From positions 1-64,000 of the forward strand of contig NW_025955043.1 in NCBI RefSeq assembly GCF_022376445.1: a stretch of 64,000 nt of DNA, written 5' to 3'. Each line of letters starts with the position of its first letter. The first letter of the stretch is position 1. Made by a program: the position numbers and the translations under genes. The notes under the pieces were generated by a model that saw only the letters and a list, made by a program, of their open reading frames with translations, was not told the DNA's origin and searched no databases. The stretch comes from Fomitopsis serialis (lineage: Eukaryota > Basidiomycota > Agaricomycetes > Polyporales > Fomitopsidaceae). Below are positions 1-13,317 of the stretch, piece after piece.

Positions 1-658
1 AGCAGTGAGCCGAGCGTGATGCGTGCAGTTAGCTCTGCTCCCGTGCTCCGCTCGGGTGTGTCCGGGTCCTTGCACACACGCACGACTAGCTCGCTCTCCA
101 TGGCCGCAACATGGTTCGTCTGGGCATTCGGTCACTTGTGCTCCACTATGGGAGGTGCTGGCCCTGACAGCCGTGGAACAATGCAGTACACCGTGAGCAA
201 GGCAGAGCGGATGGTATCTTGCCTGTGCACTGATCACGGCTCGCTTACTGATGTTCCTCTGCAAGATTGGATCAATATTGCGGTGGCACGCTATATGAAG
301 CCATGTACCTTACCATTCTCTTTGCGGCCTACAATGCAGGACAGCACACTGCTCGTCTGGCTGTAGGACACTCATACGCCAGACGCAGTCAAAGCCAGGT
401 GAGAACTCATACCCGCGACTGGTCTGCGTCGGCTTCACCGTCCGTTTGATCTGCTCTATGTACAGATGTGCAGGTGCGGATCTATGACGAGAGACCAGAT
501 CAGATGTGAGACCCCTTGATGATGCGCACTTTGGGTTATCATACTGTGCCTCTATTCGCTGAGGAGGGCGTCGCTCTGCAGAGCTCTGTGTCCTCCCCAT
601 CCTCATCGCCTGTCCCCGTCCACGCTGGCGCGCCATACGGACGCAGCACTTATTGGAA
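1..658. other. Upstream region without a recognised gene
   Basis: No open frame here resembles a known protein. Positions about 290-460 are a diverged relative of about 2450-2620: both carry a shared segment around 'ctgctcgtctggctg' and a later shared 'actggtctgcg' block. This suggests an old duplicated or repeated sequence. Confidence 0.4.
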
Positions 659-2110
659 ATGCCGCGCTCATCCCCCCGAAACCTCGTAGTCGCCGCCTCG
701 CTGGTGCTCCGCCTGGCGCGGGGCGCGACGACCGCCACGAACAGGACGATCGACGACTACTACGGCGACTCCGCGACGCGTGCGCTGCCGGTGTACTCGG
801 ACGGCTGGAACTACGGGCCTGCGTGCCCCGGGTGCTTCGTCCAGCCCGACGTCAAGATGACCTTCGACCAGTCCTGGCACGACACGACCGTGTCGGTGTA
901 CAGTGCTCCGGAGAACATATCGCTCTCGTTCACCGGTGCGTCCCGCGCTGCTCCGTGCCCCGCGCGTCCGTGCTCAGCGACGCGCCGCCCCTGTTTCTAG
1001 GCACGGCTGTCTGGGTGTACGGCGTCGTGCCGAACTACGTGCGCGCCGCGAACACGCTCGTGAACGTGACGTTCGAGCTGGACGGCGCGCCCGCGGGGGC
1101 GTACACGCACGTCCCGTCGACCGCGGCGGACTACATGTACAACGTGACGCTCTACAGCGCGACCGCGCTCGCGAACACGCCGCACACGCTCGTGATGACG
1201 CCGCAGGGGACGGCGCAGGCGTCGTACCTCGCGTTCGACTGGGCGCAGTACACGTACGTCCGTTCTCGAGACTCGCTGAGGCCGACAATGGGGACGCTGA
1301 TCCTTGTGGATCTGTGGCAGGTATGAGGAGACGGACGTTGCCGGTTCTGCGCAGACTTCTGGTGCGGCGTCGAGCACGGCGCCGTCGTCTGTTGTGTCCG
1401 CCTCAGCGACCGCGGCGTCGGCGTCCCAGTTCTCGTCGACGCGTAGTCATACACCCGCAGCGGCCATCGCGGGCGGGGTCGTCGGAGGGGTCGGCGCGCT
1501 CGCCCTCCTCGCCCTCCTCTTGCTGATGTGCCGCCGACACGGCCATCGCAACGGATCAGGGAGCCCGAACATCGATTCCGCAGCGAACGTGGACCCGTTC
1601 ATCTCCCCAAACATGCTGGAGTCCTCCCATGATCGCGCTGCACCCCCGATCGGCGCCGTCCTCGCGTTCGCAGGCCCGGGAAAGGGAGCACCCGGGTACG
1701 CGGCGTCTTACGAGCACGCTAGCGAGGGCGACAGCCCGCCTGCGAGCTTGCACGCGGGGAGGTGCCATCGCCCACCTCCCCTGCGCCCGCGCCCCGAACG
1801 GCGCCACGGAACGTCAAAGCGTCAGCCCGACGCGAGGCGCTCTCACGCAGGGCGCGCGACGTCGAGACTGTCCTCGCTGACCTGCGCCAGGGCCGGTCTG
1901 TGCCATCTGCACAGGCGGCTCCGGGCGCCGCGCTGTATCAGGCTGCGGATAGGCCGCCGCGGTGGAGCAGGCTTTTTGCGCTGAGCCCGCCTCCGGGGGG
2001 ATGGAGGATCTGGGAGGGCGGATCGAGAGGTTCCAGGTGGAGCTAGACAGGTTGAGGGCGGAGCAAGAGATGTCGAGGGGCGGGAGCCGCCGCCTGCGTA
2101 TGATGTGTAG
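659..2110 (+). pseudogene. Single-pass membrane protein (Axl2/SKG6-like layout), 3' end frameshifted
   Basis: Exons are 659-935, 1001-1253 and 1321-2110, with introns of 65 and 67 nt whose phases fit. The product starts with a hydrophobic signal-like N-terminus. It continues with a Trp/Tyr-rich extracellular domain carrying several N-glycosylation sequons, then a Ser/Ala/Thr-rich stalk, one transmembrane helix rich in Gly, Ala and Leu (about 1465-1530), and a basic stop-transfer stretch. This layout is common in an expanded agaricomycete family of surface proteins of unknown role. After about 1750 the reading frame must shift three times to keep a typical acidic, coiled C-terminal tail that ends in a Pro-Pro-Ala-Tyr-Asp motif before the stop at 2108. 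Each shift lies near a G run (about 1758, 1990 and 2078). It is either a decaying gene or has assembly errors. The family call is firm; the exact function is unknown. Confidence 0.6.
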
Positions 2111-5100
2111 CCATCCAATTAGGCCGCGAGACGAGAAATCGGGTATACCAGATGTGTTGCGTGAGGAGGGGCTACGACGTGCATGCCCTCACGAGAGTTT
2201 ACTGTGGGCAAATGCAATAGGCCATCTGTAGAGAGAGCAGGAAGATGGTGGCACCGCCATGGGCCTTATCTTGGTTCTCTGGAGTCTGGATAGAACGTGT
2301 TGACCCCCCTTATGCTAGTGTTTAAGTCTAGGAATGGCACACTGACTGTATACTTAGTAACTTGAACTTGTGCCTATCATGGCCCGCTTCACGATGTTCC
2401 TCAATCCAAGATTAGGTCAATGTGGTGGTATGTTGCATGAATTCACGTACCGTTCTCTGCAGCCCCCGATTCAGCACTGCTTGTCTGGCTGCAGGACGCT
2501 CGAATACGGGACGTCTTCAAAGCCAGCTATGACTCGTACTGACAAACGCGTACGCGCGTTGCGCCGGCGGATACTGGTCTGCGCTGGCTTCGCAGTTCAC
2601 TGCCACCTGTGCCATCTCAGTTCCGCTAGGGGGAGCCGCAGAGTAGCGTACACACCTCCAGAACGAGTCAACGTGACCGGATTCCAGACGTGTATGGAGA
2701 TGCGAACGCTGACGTAGAAGGCCAGAGCGTTTACGGAATTGGAAGCCTGGGCGGAAGAGCGTCGATAACGATTCGGATGTGGAGCGCCATCACAGATCCT
2801 TTCGTCCGTGTGTGAGCGACAGCACGTTGACTCCGTGAATGAAGAATCGTAAGTAGACTCTGGTGTATCTCCACCGTGATTAAGACCCGATGGAGCAGCG
2901 CAAGCACCATGTAGCGACAGTGTGTGAGAAGTCGGATTTCTGGAAATTTCTTTGTACAGCAACGGCGTAGAGGAACTCCGGGACGCGCAAGATCCACGTT
3001 GATCAGATGGGTTTCGAATATTGCATATGCCAGGCCGTCATCCAATTGGGATTGTGCAGAGATGAATATCGACTCTGGCCTCATCGAGAAATGTCACTCA
3101 TAGACATGTAATATTCATGCGATGACATTCCTGGGGGTCACGATCCTGTGCTGGCATTTTCTACGCGGTTTACGATTGGTGTTCACAACTTTGATTCAGA
3201 TAACAACACACTCACATTCTTCCCGTGTGACGCCGTGCAGGTGTGGATGGATCGAACAGAAGTCCAAATATGTGGATCGGTAGAGAGTCGCGCGCGGTCT
3301 CCATACTCATCGGAGAGAGACGTCGTCTGCTTTGCAAGGAGCGCCTAGGAGTGTTGTCCGGACCTAGAACGGGGTTTTAGGCCGCATTTGTGGACTTAAG
3401 CACGAGTCATAGATGAGACAGAACGTCGAGCACTCACATTTCGCCCATGGATGTCCGCGGAATGGCTGTTAGCCAACTTTTGTCATCCGCTGAATATGTG
3501 GCTGTTGCATTTGAATTTGATACACCGCTTTCGCAGTTGTGTTGGATGCCGGATACTCACTTAGCTGAGGAGGTCCGCCGGCAATAACTGTGATCAGTAG
3601 TAAGACGCCAATGACCCCGGGGCGCACAAGATCCGTACGATTCGCGAAGAAAGCGGTGCCTCCACGCGAACTCGTGATGCGCCGCTAGCATCTCCACCGG
3701 CGAATCTCGACATGTCGGTGCGGAAGAAAGACCGAACAGGCTTGGAACAGGCGGGAACGTAAATGATCTTGGAGTATGGCTCCTTGCTGATCTGGTCCCC
3801 GGCCACGCGAGAGCTGGACACCGGTGGCTTGGTATCGAGGGGTGGTTCAGGCCCATCTCGGGATGTTGGCGGGTGGCCCTACAAATCAGATACAGCGCCG
3901 GAGATGATGGGGAATTGTAGTGTCGCGTTGTGCATCACGATCATAATTGATTACCACGGTATGCACGAGTTCGAACTGAACTGAGTCGCACTGTTGCGCG
4001 CATCTGCAGAAGTCAGTCGGAACATCTCTGCGTAGATGGCACAGAACCCGACCTCGAACACCCAATGGTACTAGAAGCAAATCCACACGTAAGTTCGAAC
4101 AATGCATTCGACGCAATATCAGCATGCTGACGACCTGTCACTCCTTTTGAGAGGTTCGTTAGTCAATGACCGTCGTTACATTGAGTCAGGATCCGTTGAC
4201 TTCGCGTCGGTGTCTTCCGTGCCTGTGTGGGGGTGTGGTCCCTGCTTCAAACGCACGGATGCCGAGGCTGACCGTGTGCAGGGAATGAGCTGTACATCTA
4301 GTGGATAAGCTTCTCAATAGATCGTGTGGGAAGTCAACTTAAAGCCTCACAAGGTCCGGAGACAATAGACTACTTCATGTAAAACAATCATGGGCCCCGA
4401 TGTTCTGTTTCACGCATACACCGCAAGATCCTAGGGTCGGGAAGCGTCGACTCCTCCTCTTTGCACGGCCGGCGTTGCGACTGACATTCACGAGCCCGAC
4501 GTGGTTCTGTAGCCAATCACAAGACTACTCTGCACTGTACGGCGTGTAGCGGCATCTTCTTGTCCGATCAAGTCGATCACGCTAGATCCGCATCGACGTC
4601 TTCGTGAAGCCATTCCTCATGCTGGGAGTCGGCCTACACAGTTCTTTTCAAAGCATGCACGTTAAGAATAGCGAGAGCCTGACATGCAGCCGAGATACCG
4701 AGACTCACGAGATGCATTTCTGGACTGAGCCGGAGCTAGCCCCGGGCTATGTGTACACAAGCGCACAATATTCCCTCTATGTGCTCACCTGTGTAATATC
4801 ACAAGTCAATAAGAAGATCACTGCTGAGTTTAGGGTCACCCCAGATGGCGTATTGACCGAGTCTGGATTGGTGAATCCGTCGATCTTATGAAGTAAAGGC
4901 AAGTCAGTGTGCGGGAACATCATGAGTAGGTAACACGCTTCTGATGATAGCATACTATTCACTGCCCCCGTAGACTATGCGGAGCCACACTTCTCTGGGC
5001 CACAAATTCTTCCGCGTAGTTCGAGTAAGGCTGTTCAAATGTCGACGAGGATTGACGAGGATGTCTGCAATTTGATTACAGTTACCTGCTTTCTGAAAGA

Positions 5101-7517
5101 AACAAAATAACTTTAGCGAGGAAGTAGTCAGGATGGCGTGCGCACCTTTAGCTGAGTTGTGAAGTGATAAGTTGCATACTCACATACTAGCGTGGCCCTC
5201 TAGAACTAAGAAACACTACCTGGTGACCAGGACAGGAAGACGCACATATGCAGCGCGAGTGACATCGCTGGCTCCTCCTCCGTCGACCGTAGGCAGAAGA
5301 AGCGCTGGCCCTCCGGTCATGGACGGGTAGCGAGGATAATTCCCACGCGGATTTGGCCGATGGGAAAGTGGACAAACGTCGTGTGCAAACAACTGTAATC
5401 CTTCCACGTGATTGTTTTCCTCTTTGAGCCAAGGGAACGTAGTACGTCTGCGCGCGAGTTGGGTCTCTCTGCCTAACCCGCATCTCTCTGGGAGCCCGGC
5501 CGCACCTTCCTCATCTGGCTCTCGATGGTGGCTAACATGATACATGCATTCTCTATGTAATGCACGCTCAAAGGAGAATATAGACCGTTACAGAAATCTA
5601 GCGACAACGCCAATCATTCCACTCACGACAATGGCAGCGCGCCTTCTCAATATTGGTCGCTTCTAGACGACGGCTCTGCAATGCGCTTCTGGGTGGTACA
5701 GTTTGTACTTGTGTTGTACGTATTACCCTTTTATTTGAGACTCCACAGCTTGCAGGCTGATGGTGCATCCAGATGACATGAGTACTATGCTTCGACCGAA
5801 ACACCATCTACGGCCATTATCCTCCCCGGCGGTCAGTCTGACCCAACCTGCTCGCGCCGATTCCTCTAGCTGATAAAACAGCTCATGAACGATCTTCATG
5901 TTCTCGGGCAAAGGTATCAACGACGACATTCACATCGAGACTGGATTGACTGCCTGAATAATATTTAGCAACCTGGTCGCATTATCCTCTGCATGACCTA
6001 CACTGGAAGCCGATCGCATACTTCATGGTCGTGCCCTTCTGTCATCCCTCAGGACATGCAATATTGATTTTTGAAGACCTAGGGGGGTGCACATAACAGT
6101 CATTACTTCCCTTGAGTCCGCGGACTGCATCCATGCAGGATGATAGCGCAAGGGTATGTCTACGTTCTCACCGGCGTACTTCCACGTCGTGATCATCATT
6201 CTTTATGCGTGCTTCAACACCCAGTGGCATGTCTCCGAGTTCCCCTTGCAGCTGGAGTGTTATTGACTGCCCGCCGAGTGCGGTATCATCTGTCGTGTTT
6301 GATCACGCAGCCCTGAGTTCCGGGCACACAATAGTGAGACTCAGGGTCTACTCAAGCGGGAATGTTAGCCGTTTCGGTGGCTGTAATGCGGGTCCTTCCA
6401 GGCCGATTATGCACGCAGGTCTTCGGAATGTCGTCTGTAGGGATCACTCATCTTGAGCGCTCTGGGAGATGATAGTGCTTCGTTGGAAGCGCTAGGCCCT
6501 AGCCCGTCGGAGAGCGCACCTTTTAATCTCGGAACCTACAGCCATAGAAGGGTAGCTTCCCATCCCAAACTCAGCTGTCAGCCAGCAGGAACGACGCATC
6601 CAGATAGTCGCTGGCGATGGTAGCTCTCTTAGGTCTTCCATGGCGTAACGGGGCGGTGAATATGGGGAACAGACGCAACGGTGAGCCGGGTCCACTAACT
6701 GAGGAAAATTGGAACTTCCACAAGAACTGATCTCCGGTGCGCCGTAGAGCAGTTCCTGTAAAAATTGGGGTTGGAGAAACATAACCGCTGGTGAACGGGG
6801 ACTCGTACCGTCTTCACATTGTGGTCTAGGTATCTCCGGAGCTCGGCGACATGGTAAGTATCCATCTTCATATGCCAGATGCTTCTACTCAGCAAATGCT
6901 CATGGACTTCCATCTCGTCGCCTAGACACAGAATTCACCTGAGATACATGCACACCACTACGGCATCCCGGGGAATAGGTGGCTTCATTTCGCTCTTCAC
7001 ATTATCCGTGGCGTGAAGGATGGACGGAACTTTGCAAAGAGTTGGAGCAGCGGTGTTCAATCATCGCGAGGATCCGATCCCGTTCAGAACAACCCGATAC
7101 ATGTCTCCAAGCTGTGCGTAAGGAGACAGGAAGAGACGATAAGCACAGGTTTTGGAGATCTCTCGCCTAGTATACTCTCAATCACCGGTGCGGCGATCAA
7201 GTGCGGGATTATCACAGGACGTCGTGTTGCTGCTTCATGCCTATGTAAGTAGTAAGCACTTTGTCTCATGATTAAGTTACTGCCAGTGATGTGCGCGTCG
7301 CCATCAATGGGGATAACGGGAAAGGACAATCACATTAAAGGCGGTCGATGAACATGAAACTATATCGCCGATCACAACTGCGCCACTAGCATCGATGAGG
7401 CTGAGTGTACTGAGCAGGGATTAGGCTCTAAGGGTGGAAGACTTGTATACATCAACATTGTGTAAATCGCACAGGGTGGGTGAATCAGCAGTTCATCGAC
7501 TCACCTTCAATCTTCGT
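2111..7517. other. 5.4-kb gene-free stretch
   Basis: I see no ORF with recognisable domain content on either strand. Open frames are short and composition is lower in GC than in the flanking genes. Part of it (about 2450-2620) is a diverged duplicate of about 290-460. It probably holds decayed repeats and long intergenic sequence. Confidence 0.4.
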
Positions 7518-9704
7518 CTATCGGGTCGATTGCTCGAGCTCTTGCCGGACTTTCGCAGCTTCCAGTGCTGTAAATGAGTTAGAATTGGTGTTCAGAATGT
7601 ACTTGAGAGCGAACTCACCCATCAGCGGAGACGTTTGCGCAAAGGTCGTCATCGCCGTCAGGACCTTCTGAAGGGCGGCGATGAGGCCGTCATGGTCCGC
7701 CTCGACGTGTTGTTGCTGATGAGCGCCAGCAGCAGCTTGGTCCGCGAGCAATGAGGTCGACGTCCAGATCATACGCAACCTGACTATCTCACCAATCAAC
7801 ACTCGGCACACTGCCGTCCATAGCACCTGCAGGCAACGTGGGGTCAGCATGGTGTTTGAGAAGCGAAGTGCGCAAGAGCATCCGGCGGTGGAAAGTACGA
7901 GACATACCGCCATGATGGGATCCACGTAAGCGAGGGCACCGAGGTTCACCGAGTCAAAGGCAGTGATGGCTCTCCGAGCGGCTTCTAGATCCCTACCCGG
8001 GCCCCCGTTCTGGCCCTGCCGCAGCGCGCTGAGGACTTGCATGCTCGCAACCAGGGCGAAGGTGTGAGTGACCAACAGATCCCGAGCGATACCTTGTTCG
8101 ACTGCGCCGTGGAGAGGCGGCAGCGCGGCTATGAACTGTTCTATAATGTTCTCTAGCACGAAAAATTCAGCGGCAAATTGCTCTACGTATGCCATGGCTG
8201 GGATCGTAGGCGTAAAAATAAGTCAGCCAGCACCGGTGCAAGACATGTGGCAATCTAGGCGCACCAGGAGTCCATTGGGATGCAAGCCGCGAGGCACGCT
8301 CGAACAGTGCAGAGGCTTTAGCGCGCAGCGCCATCGGAGACGTTCCCTGTGTAATTTCGGGCGACATACCAGAAAGGAACGCCTGTATCGTAAGAGAACT
8401 GCGTAACATGGCGGGCAACCCACGCTGATAGATGCCGTAGTGAGGATCTTCTGATCAGGACTGTTTCGGATCTGCCTACCTGTGTATAGTCTTCTATCTG
8501 CAGCGGCCATGGGGTGTCGACTTGGGCGCCCGGAGAGCCGTTGAAGTGGGACGGTGATCCCGCTCTGACCGACCAGCTCTTGTCGAGGATGAAGACACTC
8601 CAGAAAGCGTTGATCCTCTCTCCTTCTTCCAGGGCGTCAGTCGGAGGTGCTAGGTCGACGTTCAATATTCCAGGCGGATTCGGAGTATTGGAATTGGATC
8701 TGAGCTTGTTCAGCCGGCAGCTGAGGCTAAGCGCCACAGCTGCGTTGGTGTGGTACCTTCCCTCGAGGGGCCGATTAGCGGCAAAGAAATAGTGGGCCAG
8801 CAGGACCTCAGCCTGGATGCTGTAGATGATATTGTACGGCGGCGCGCGCACCAAGGCCGCGGAGACAGACTGGACGGCGCGCTGAAGGAAAACAGGCTCG
8901 TGCGCAAATAGTGAGGCATTCCCCGAGAAATGCACGCCCCACAGGTACATCGCGTTCAGGAGAGCGGGCGAAAGACGCGCCTGGCGGGCTTCAGCCGCAG
9001 GGATCGACACGTACTCGCGGAAACGGCCATGATGGAGGAAGAACCCAACTTGGTTTGCATGCGGGAGAAAGAACCCGACCCTGACAGTGAATGAGCGAAG
9101 AGCGGCAATTTCAATAAGATCTGGCGTCTGCTTACAACATCTGCACCACATCCGGCGAAGGTTCTGAGGTTGCGTCGAGGGCTGTCACGGGAGTGGCCTG
9201 CGGTATCAGATATGCCGTACCCTGTGTGGATGGACCTGCGGCCGCAGTAGAACTCGTTGCCACCGGTGTCAACTGGACTGTACGTGAAGATGATGATGGT
9301 CAGTATGTGCTGAACGTCTGAGTCATCACGCGCTCACGAGAAGGACCTGCTTGCGCTGTTGCCGTACGAGGATCATGTAGCGTCACAGAGGGCGCGACAG
9401 ACTCTGGGTGTTCGAGCTCGTAGATACGTGCTTCAAGACGAGCGACGTTGTCCTCGAGCAGTTGGGTGGGACTCCTAGTAGGGCCATCCGTATATTCACA
9501 ATCATATTCACGGTTCGTACGAGTGCAGGGCCCGCAGACTGGCCTCGCGCCATCGCATTTCTGAGGACGCTGTCAGCATGATGCGTAGCACTAGAGCAGA
9601 ACGACACGTACAAACTTGCGTCGACGACAGTTAAGACATGCGGAACCTCGCGGTGCCCTGCCCGAGCTGGCTGTGGGGGCGGCTTGGGATCCTTGAGCAG
9701 ACAT
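7518..9704 (-). CDS. Zn2Cys6 transcription factor with fungal-specific middle domain
   Basis: Seven exons on the minus strand (9704-9612, 9560-9338, 9277-9136, 9080-8480, 8424-8265, 8197-7908, 7826-7518) join in phase to encode 605 aa. The N-terminus holds a binuclear zinc cluster with cysteines at about residues 23, 26, 33, 40, 43 and 52, split by a 51-nt intron between the first two and the last four cysteines. A short linker and a predicted coiled-coil dimerisation segment follow (LLEDNVARLEARIYELEHP). The rest is the fungal-specific regulatory domain, seen in motifs such as GFFLHHGRFR, the EEGERINAFW block and DTPWPL. It should act in the nucleus as a DNA-binding regulator; its targets are not predictable here. 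The start is the first ATG ahead of the zinc cluster. No neighbouring gene suggests a pathway. Confidence 0.9.
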
Positions 9705-12700
9705 TGTTGAGTGTTACGAAAAGGAGACGACGAAGAGGGGACGCGTATTACTCGACGCGACTCTGCCACCTCAACTGCCGAAACGGTCGCTTTCTTATAC
9801 TCACTACGTACGGGAAGGTTACGGGCCCGTCGGGAGGTGTAATCTGCACGAGACCGAAAACGAATATGTCGGAGCGGCGCCCTTCCGGAACAAGGGAGAT
9901 AATTGTGACTTGAGTCAAGCCATTGCCTGAACCGAACCTCGAGGACGCCCGCGCCAATTTGGGGGAGCGCCCCGCGGTTCGTCGGCTCTCGGCGACGAGG
10001 GTACGGCCATACGAGCACGGCGAAAACGCGCCAGAGATGTGTGATGCCTCTCAGGCCCCGGACGGTGGCGTCGTCGCGCGGGCGCGGTACGGTACAAGCC
10101 GCACACCTGCGCGCCCATCTCAGATCCACTCCGGGCTGCCCTCGGGATCTTGTTTGCGCATGTATGGCAACGCCCTCCAGCTTCCGCTTAAGGCAACTCC
10201 CGACTCCGGCCCGCCCCGCCCGCGTGCACAGGAACTTGAACACGTCTCAGCGTCGCGCGCAGGCTCTGCTGCCGGGCCACCACGTCTGAGCATCGCCAGT
10301 CCGGTTGTGTGATTGGAAAATCGAGGTGGGGCGCAATTGGAAGTAGAAGATGCCGACGATGAATTCCTGATGCCCCCTGCTTTCCCCCCCGGTCCCACTG
10401 TCCGTGAAACCTGAGGCCACAGCCACAACTCGTAACCCGTCCGTGGTCCTCGTATGCGTCATAACGGTCCCTGGAAGCAGCGCTCACCAATGATCGACCA
10501 CGCAAAGCTCACCCTCTGTGCCGGTCATCATCTGGCTTGTTTCGCGTCCCATCCGCGGCTCGTCGACATGATCCGCCCACCACGGGCCACTGACGGGCGA
10601 CGCGATCGCGCAATGCACTCGCTGACGCGGTCTGTGTGGACGACGAGCACGCGGTCGCGGTGCGGCAACAACGGAGCCCAGCGCGGCAAGCCCTGGGCAA
10701 GCCAGATGCCACCTCTGCTCCGACTCCAATGAACATGGATAATTTGGGATTGGCTTTGACCGATGTTCCACTCACTTGTTTAACATGTGTCCAGGGTCCG
10801 GAGCAGCTGCGCAGCCATGCTTGACCTGAAGCTTAACCTGATGAGGCTGAAAGAAAAATTGCGCGTAGCTACAGCTAGTAGATGCGTCTTCCGCTTCATG
10901 ATGACTCTAGATTTGGTTGACTTTTCCGAGGCGAATGACGTTGCAATTGCATGTGCACACGCATTCACGCGTACCAAGTCGTCCCAAGGCACGGCGAGTC
11001 CGTGGCGGAGAGGTCGAGCAGATGGTGGTTCTCTGCTAGGATCAAGCCGCGATGCCTGAATTCAGAATAGCACGACTGGCGCGGAGGCGGATTTGGCCGT
11101 CGCGACTTTGATTCCCTGCCAAGAGCCTCCCGATCATCTCGGTCGATCAGTCTCCGATGCGTCATTGTGGCTGAACCTCTTCCCAAGGGCGGGAAAGACC
11201 AATCGCACGCCACGAAACCGTGCACATGTCGATAATTCCCTGAACAATCTGTGTTGAAGGCATGGTTTGCAATGAGCGTGACAAAAACACTATCGACTGT
11301 AGCGATGATTGAGTGCGTTTCCGCAAAAATACTGCAAGCCTCGCGACTATCGAACCCGAAGCGCCACTTCAGGTTCGGAATGTTACGGGAGTGGTAGACA
11401 GTGGGTAAAGCTCGCTACGAATCCCCAGATGCAGTGCCTCGTCGAAAATGCTTCAAATCTAAATGCATGTAGGTTCGTAAGTGACGTCTTGTCCGCGGCC
11501 AGATGACAGAAGCTGTCTGCAGGACCCACTAGCTCCTTCGTCGGACCCGCTGAGGGTGCCCAGGATGGGCGACGCGCCCGGAGTGCGCCCCCATACATTT
11601 GCTCCTCCTCGGGCTTCAGGGAACTAAGAGACAGGATACGTACCATGAGACCGCTTGCACAGCACTCAGTATCCGTAGGTACGTCAGCTCGAGCGCTTAG
11701 GCAGACCGAATCGACCGAAGAGCATTCGGGCCACTTGAACCGGGGCTGAGACGTCTTGAACAGTAACTTGAACCGCGTAGTTTGCCGTATGAATTGACCG
11801 GCAGATTTGCACTGCGAGAAAACCGCTCAGAGCGATGTGATCTTCGCACTCACCCTGTCCGACCAGCGGGCTCCGAGGCCATGCAGTTTTGCAGAACCGC
11901 ACGGAAGCGATGGAGAACCACAAGCGGTGAGAGCATCATGAGCGAACTGGCTCGAGGATCACTGAGAATTACTGCAGTTGGGGATACAGCGGTAGACTGT
12001 ATGCCTGTGCATCAGTCAGCGGTGACTAGGAGGTGCTCGAGGCGGTGGGACACGCACGATTGTGTCTCTAACGCAAAGCCGACGTATTGTCAGCTCATGA
12101 CCCTCAAATACCGTGCCCCGAGACTTGCTTTGCGATACGGATGATACCTTTTGTCAGCAGTGGCTAACCAGGAGAACAGTTCGGGGCCTGCTTGGGGCAT
12201 GGGCGTCGTCAGCGCGCAGCGATCTCCGACTCCGATGGGGTAGGATGTACAAAGCGTGTTGCCTGATCGAGGGAGGCCAAAGGTTAAGTTGACAGGACAG
12301 GCACAGGCTTGGTAACACGCGACGTGCAGCACTGAATTGTTGGCCATAGTAGGCCATAGCATGACTCGAGGGCCAAAGCGTCAACGGAAGGTGGACAGCC
12401 TGGAGCCAGGACAGGAATACCGTGGCGCTTGAGATGCCGCGGCGCTGGCGATTGCGGCTGCGCCGCCTTTGGCTAGTGTGAATTGGTGTGCATAGCGTTG
12501 GTGGAAGCTGTGATGACATATGCGTAAGCTCCGAACAGCCAGGTCGGAAGTCTGTTTCGAGCATGTGGTTGTTGTCGAATGACGAGTAGACAACAAAGGT
12601 GAGGACGACACAGGAGTTACTCATAAGTTTCACGTACCGCACTGTGCTACATACCAGATGAGATGACTCCGATGTTGTGAGTGTGCCTGTGTTTGGAGAA

Positions 12701-13271
12701 TTGTGTGATCACGCTGAGATCCAAGCGAATTCAAACGCGTGAAGAATCAAGATCAGCGTCGTGAGGTCCACCAAAGCGTACCTCACCGTGACGGTGGTGG
12801 TGGAAGCGTTCCACGAGCCGGTATCTGCGATGATCCCGTCTGTTGTCAAGAGAACCCCGAGCTGCCCGCTTTTGTCGCTGTGGGTTCGTTGTTGCTGGTG
12901 GCTGTTGGTGGACGAGTGTCACAATTGGCAAGTAGATTGCGCGAGTTACCTCGACGGTAGCAGCCACGCAGATGTCATGAGCGGATGCTTGCCCCAGCTG
13001 ACGTGCCGGACATGCGCTTCACTGCCCAGTGCAGAGCCAAAATATCATGCAGCCAGTGCAGTAAGTGGACTGGAAGAGGAAGAGGGGCTACATACGTACG
13101 GAGCGCTGGGAGGCCCAGGAGATGGCGCCACGTGCACCGCCACAAATGGCAATACAGCCACCGGCGGGGAATGTTGACGGGGAAGTGGCAGACAGTCTCC
13201 TATATTCGGAGGCTGTCCTCCGTGCTTTCTCAGGTAGGCTTCGTTCGAACCGTCGCACCCCATCCGATGTG
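9705..13271. other. 3.6-kb intergenic region
   Basis: This lies between the divergent transcription factor and F-box genes. It contains many short open frames on both strands, none with a family signature. GC-rich sequence at about 9.9-10.3 kb probably includes promoter and 5' leader sequence of the transcription factor. Nothing else is supported. Confidence 0.4.
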
Positions 13272-13277
13272 TATAAA
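13272..13277 (+). promoter_or_regulatory. TATA box of the first F-box gene
   Basis: A TATAAA hexamer lies 41 bases upstream of the chosen ATG at 13318 and is followed by a pyrimidine-rich leader. This is the expected place for a fungal TATA element with a short leader, and it supports starting at 13318 rather than in the open frame further upstream. Confidence 0.5.
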
Positions 13278-13317
13278 GGAAGTGCTTCTCGCCTTGTCTC
13301 TCACTGCTCCTCCCCGC

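Noticed and set aside
9900..10250. A second zinc-cluster-like pattern on the minus strand upstream of the transcription factor
   Set aside because: It needs several frameshifts to look like Cys-x2-Cys, while a complete zinc cluster with correct splicing starts at 9704.
12985..13317. Upstream extension of the F-box open frame
   Set aside because: The added sequence has no family similarity, and a TATA box at 13272 favours the ATG at 13318.
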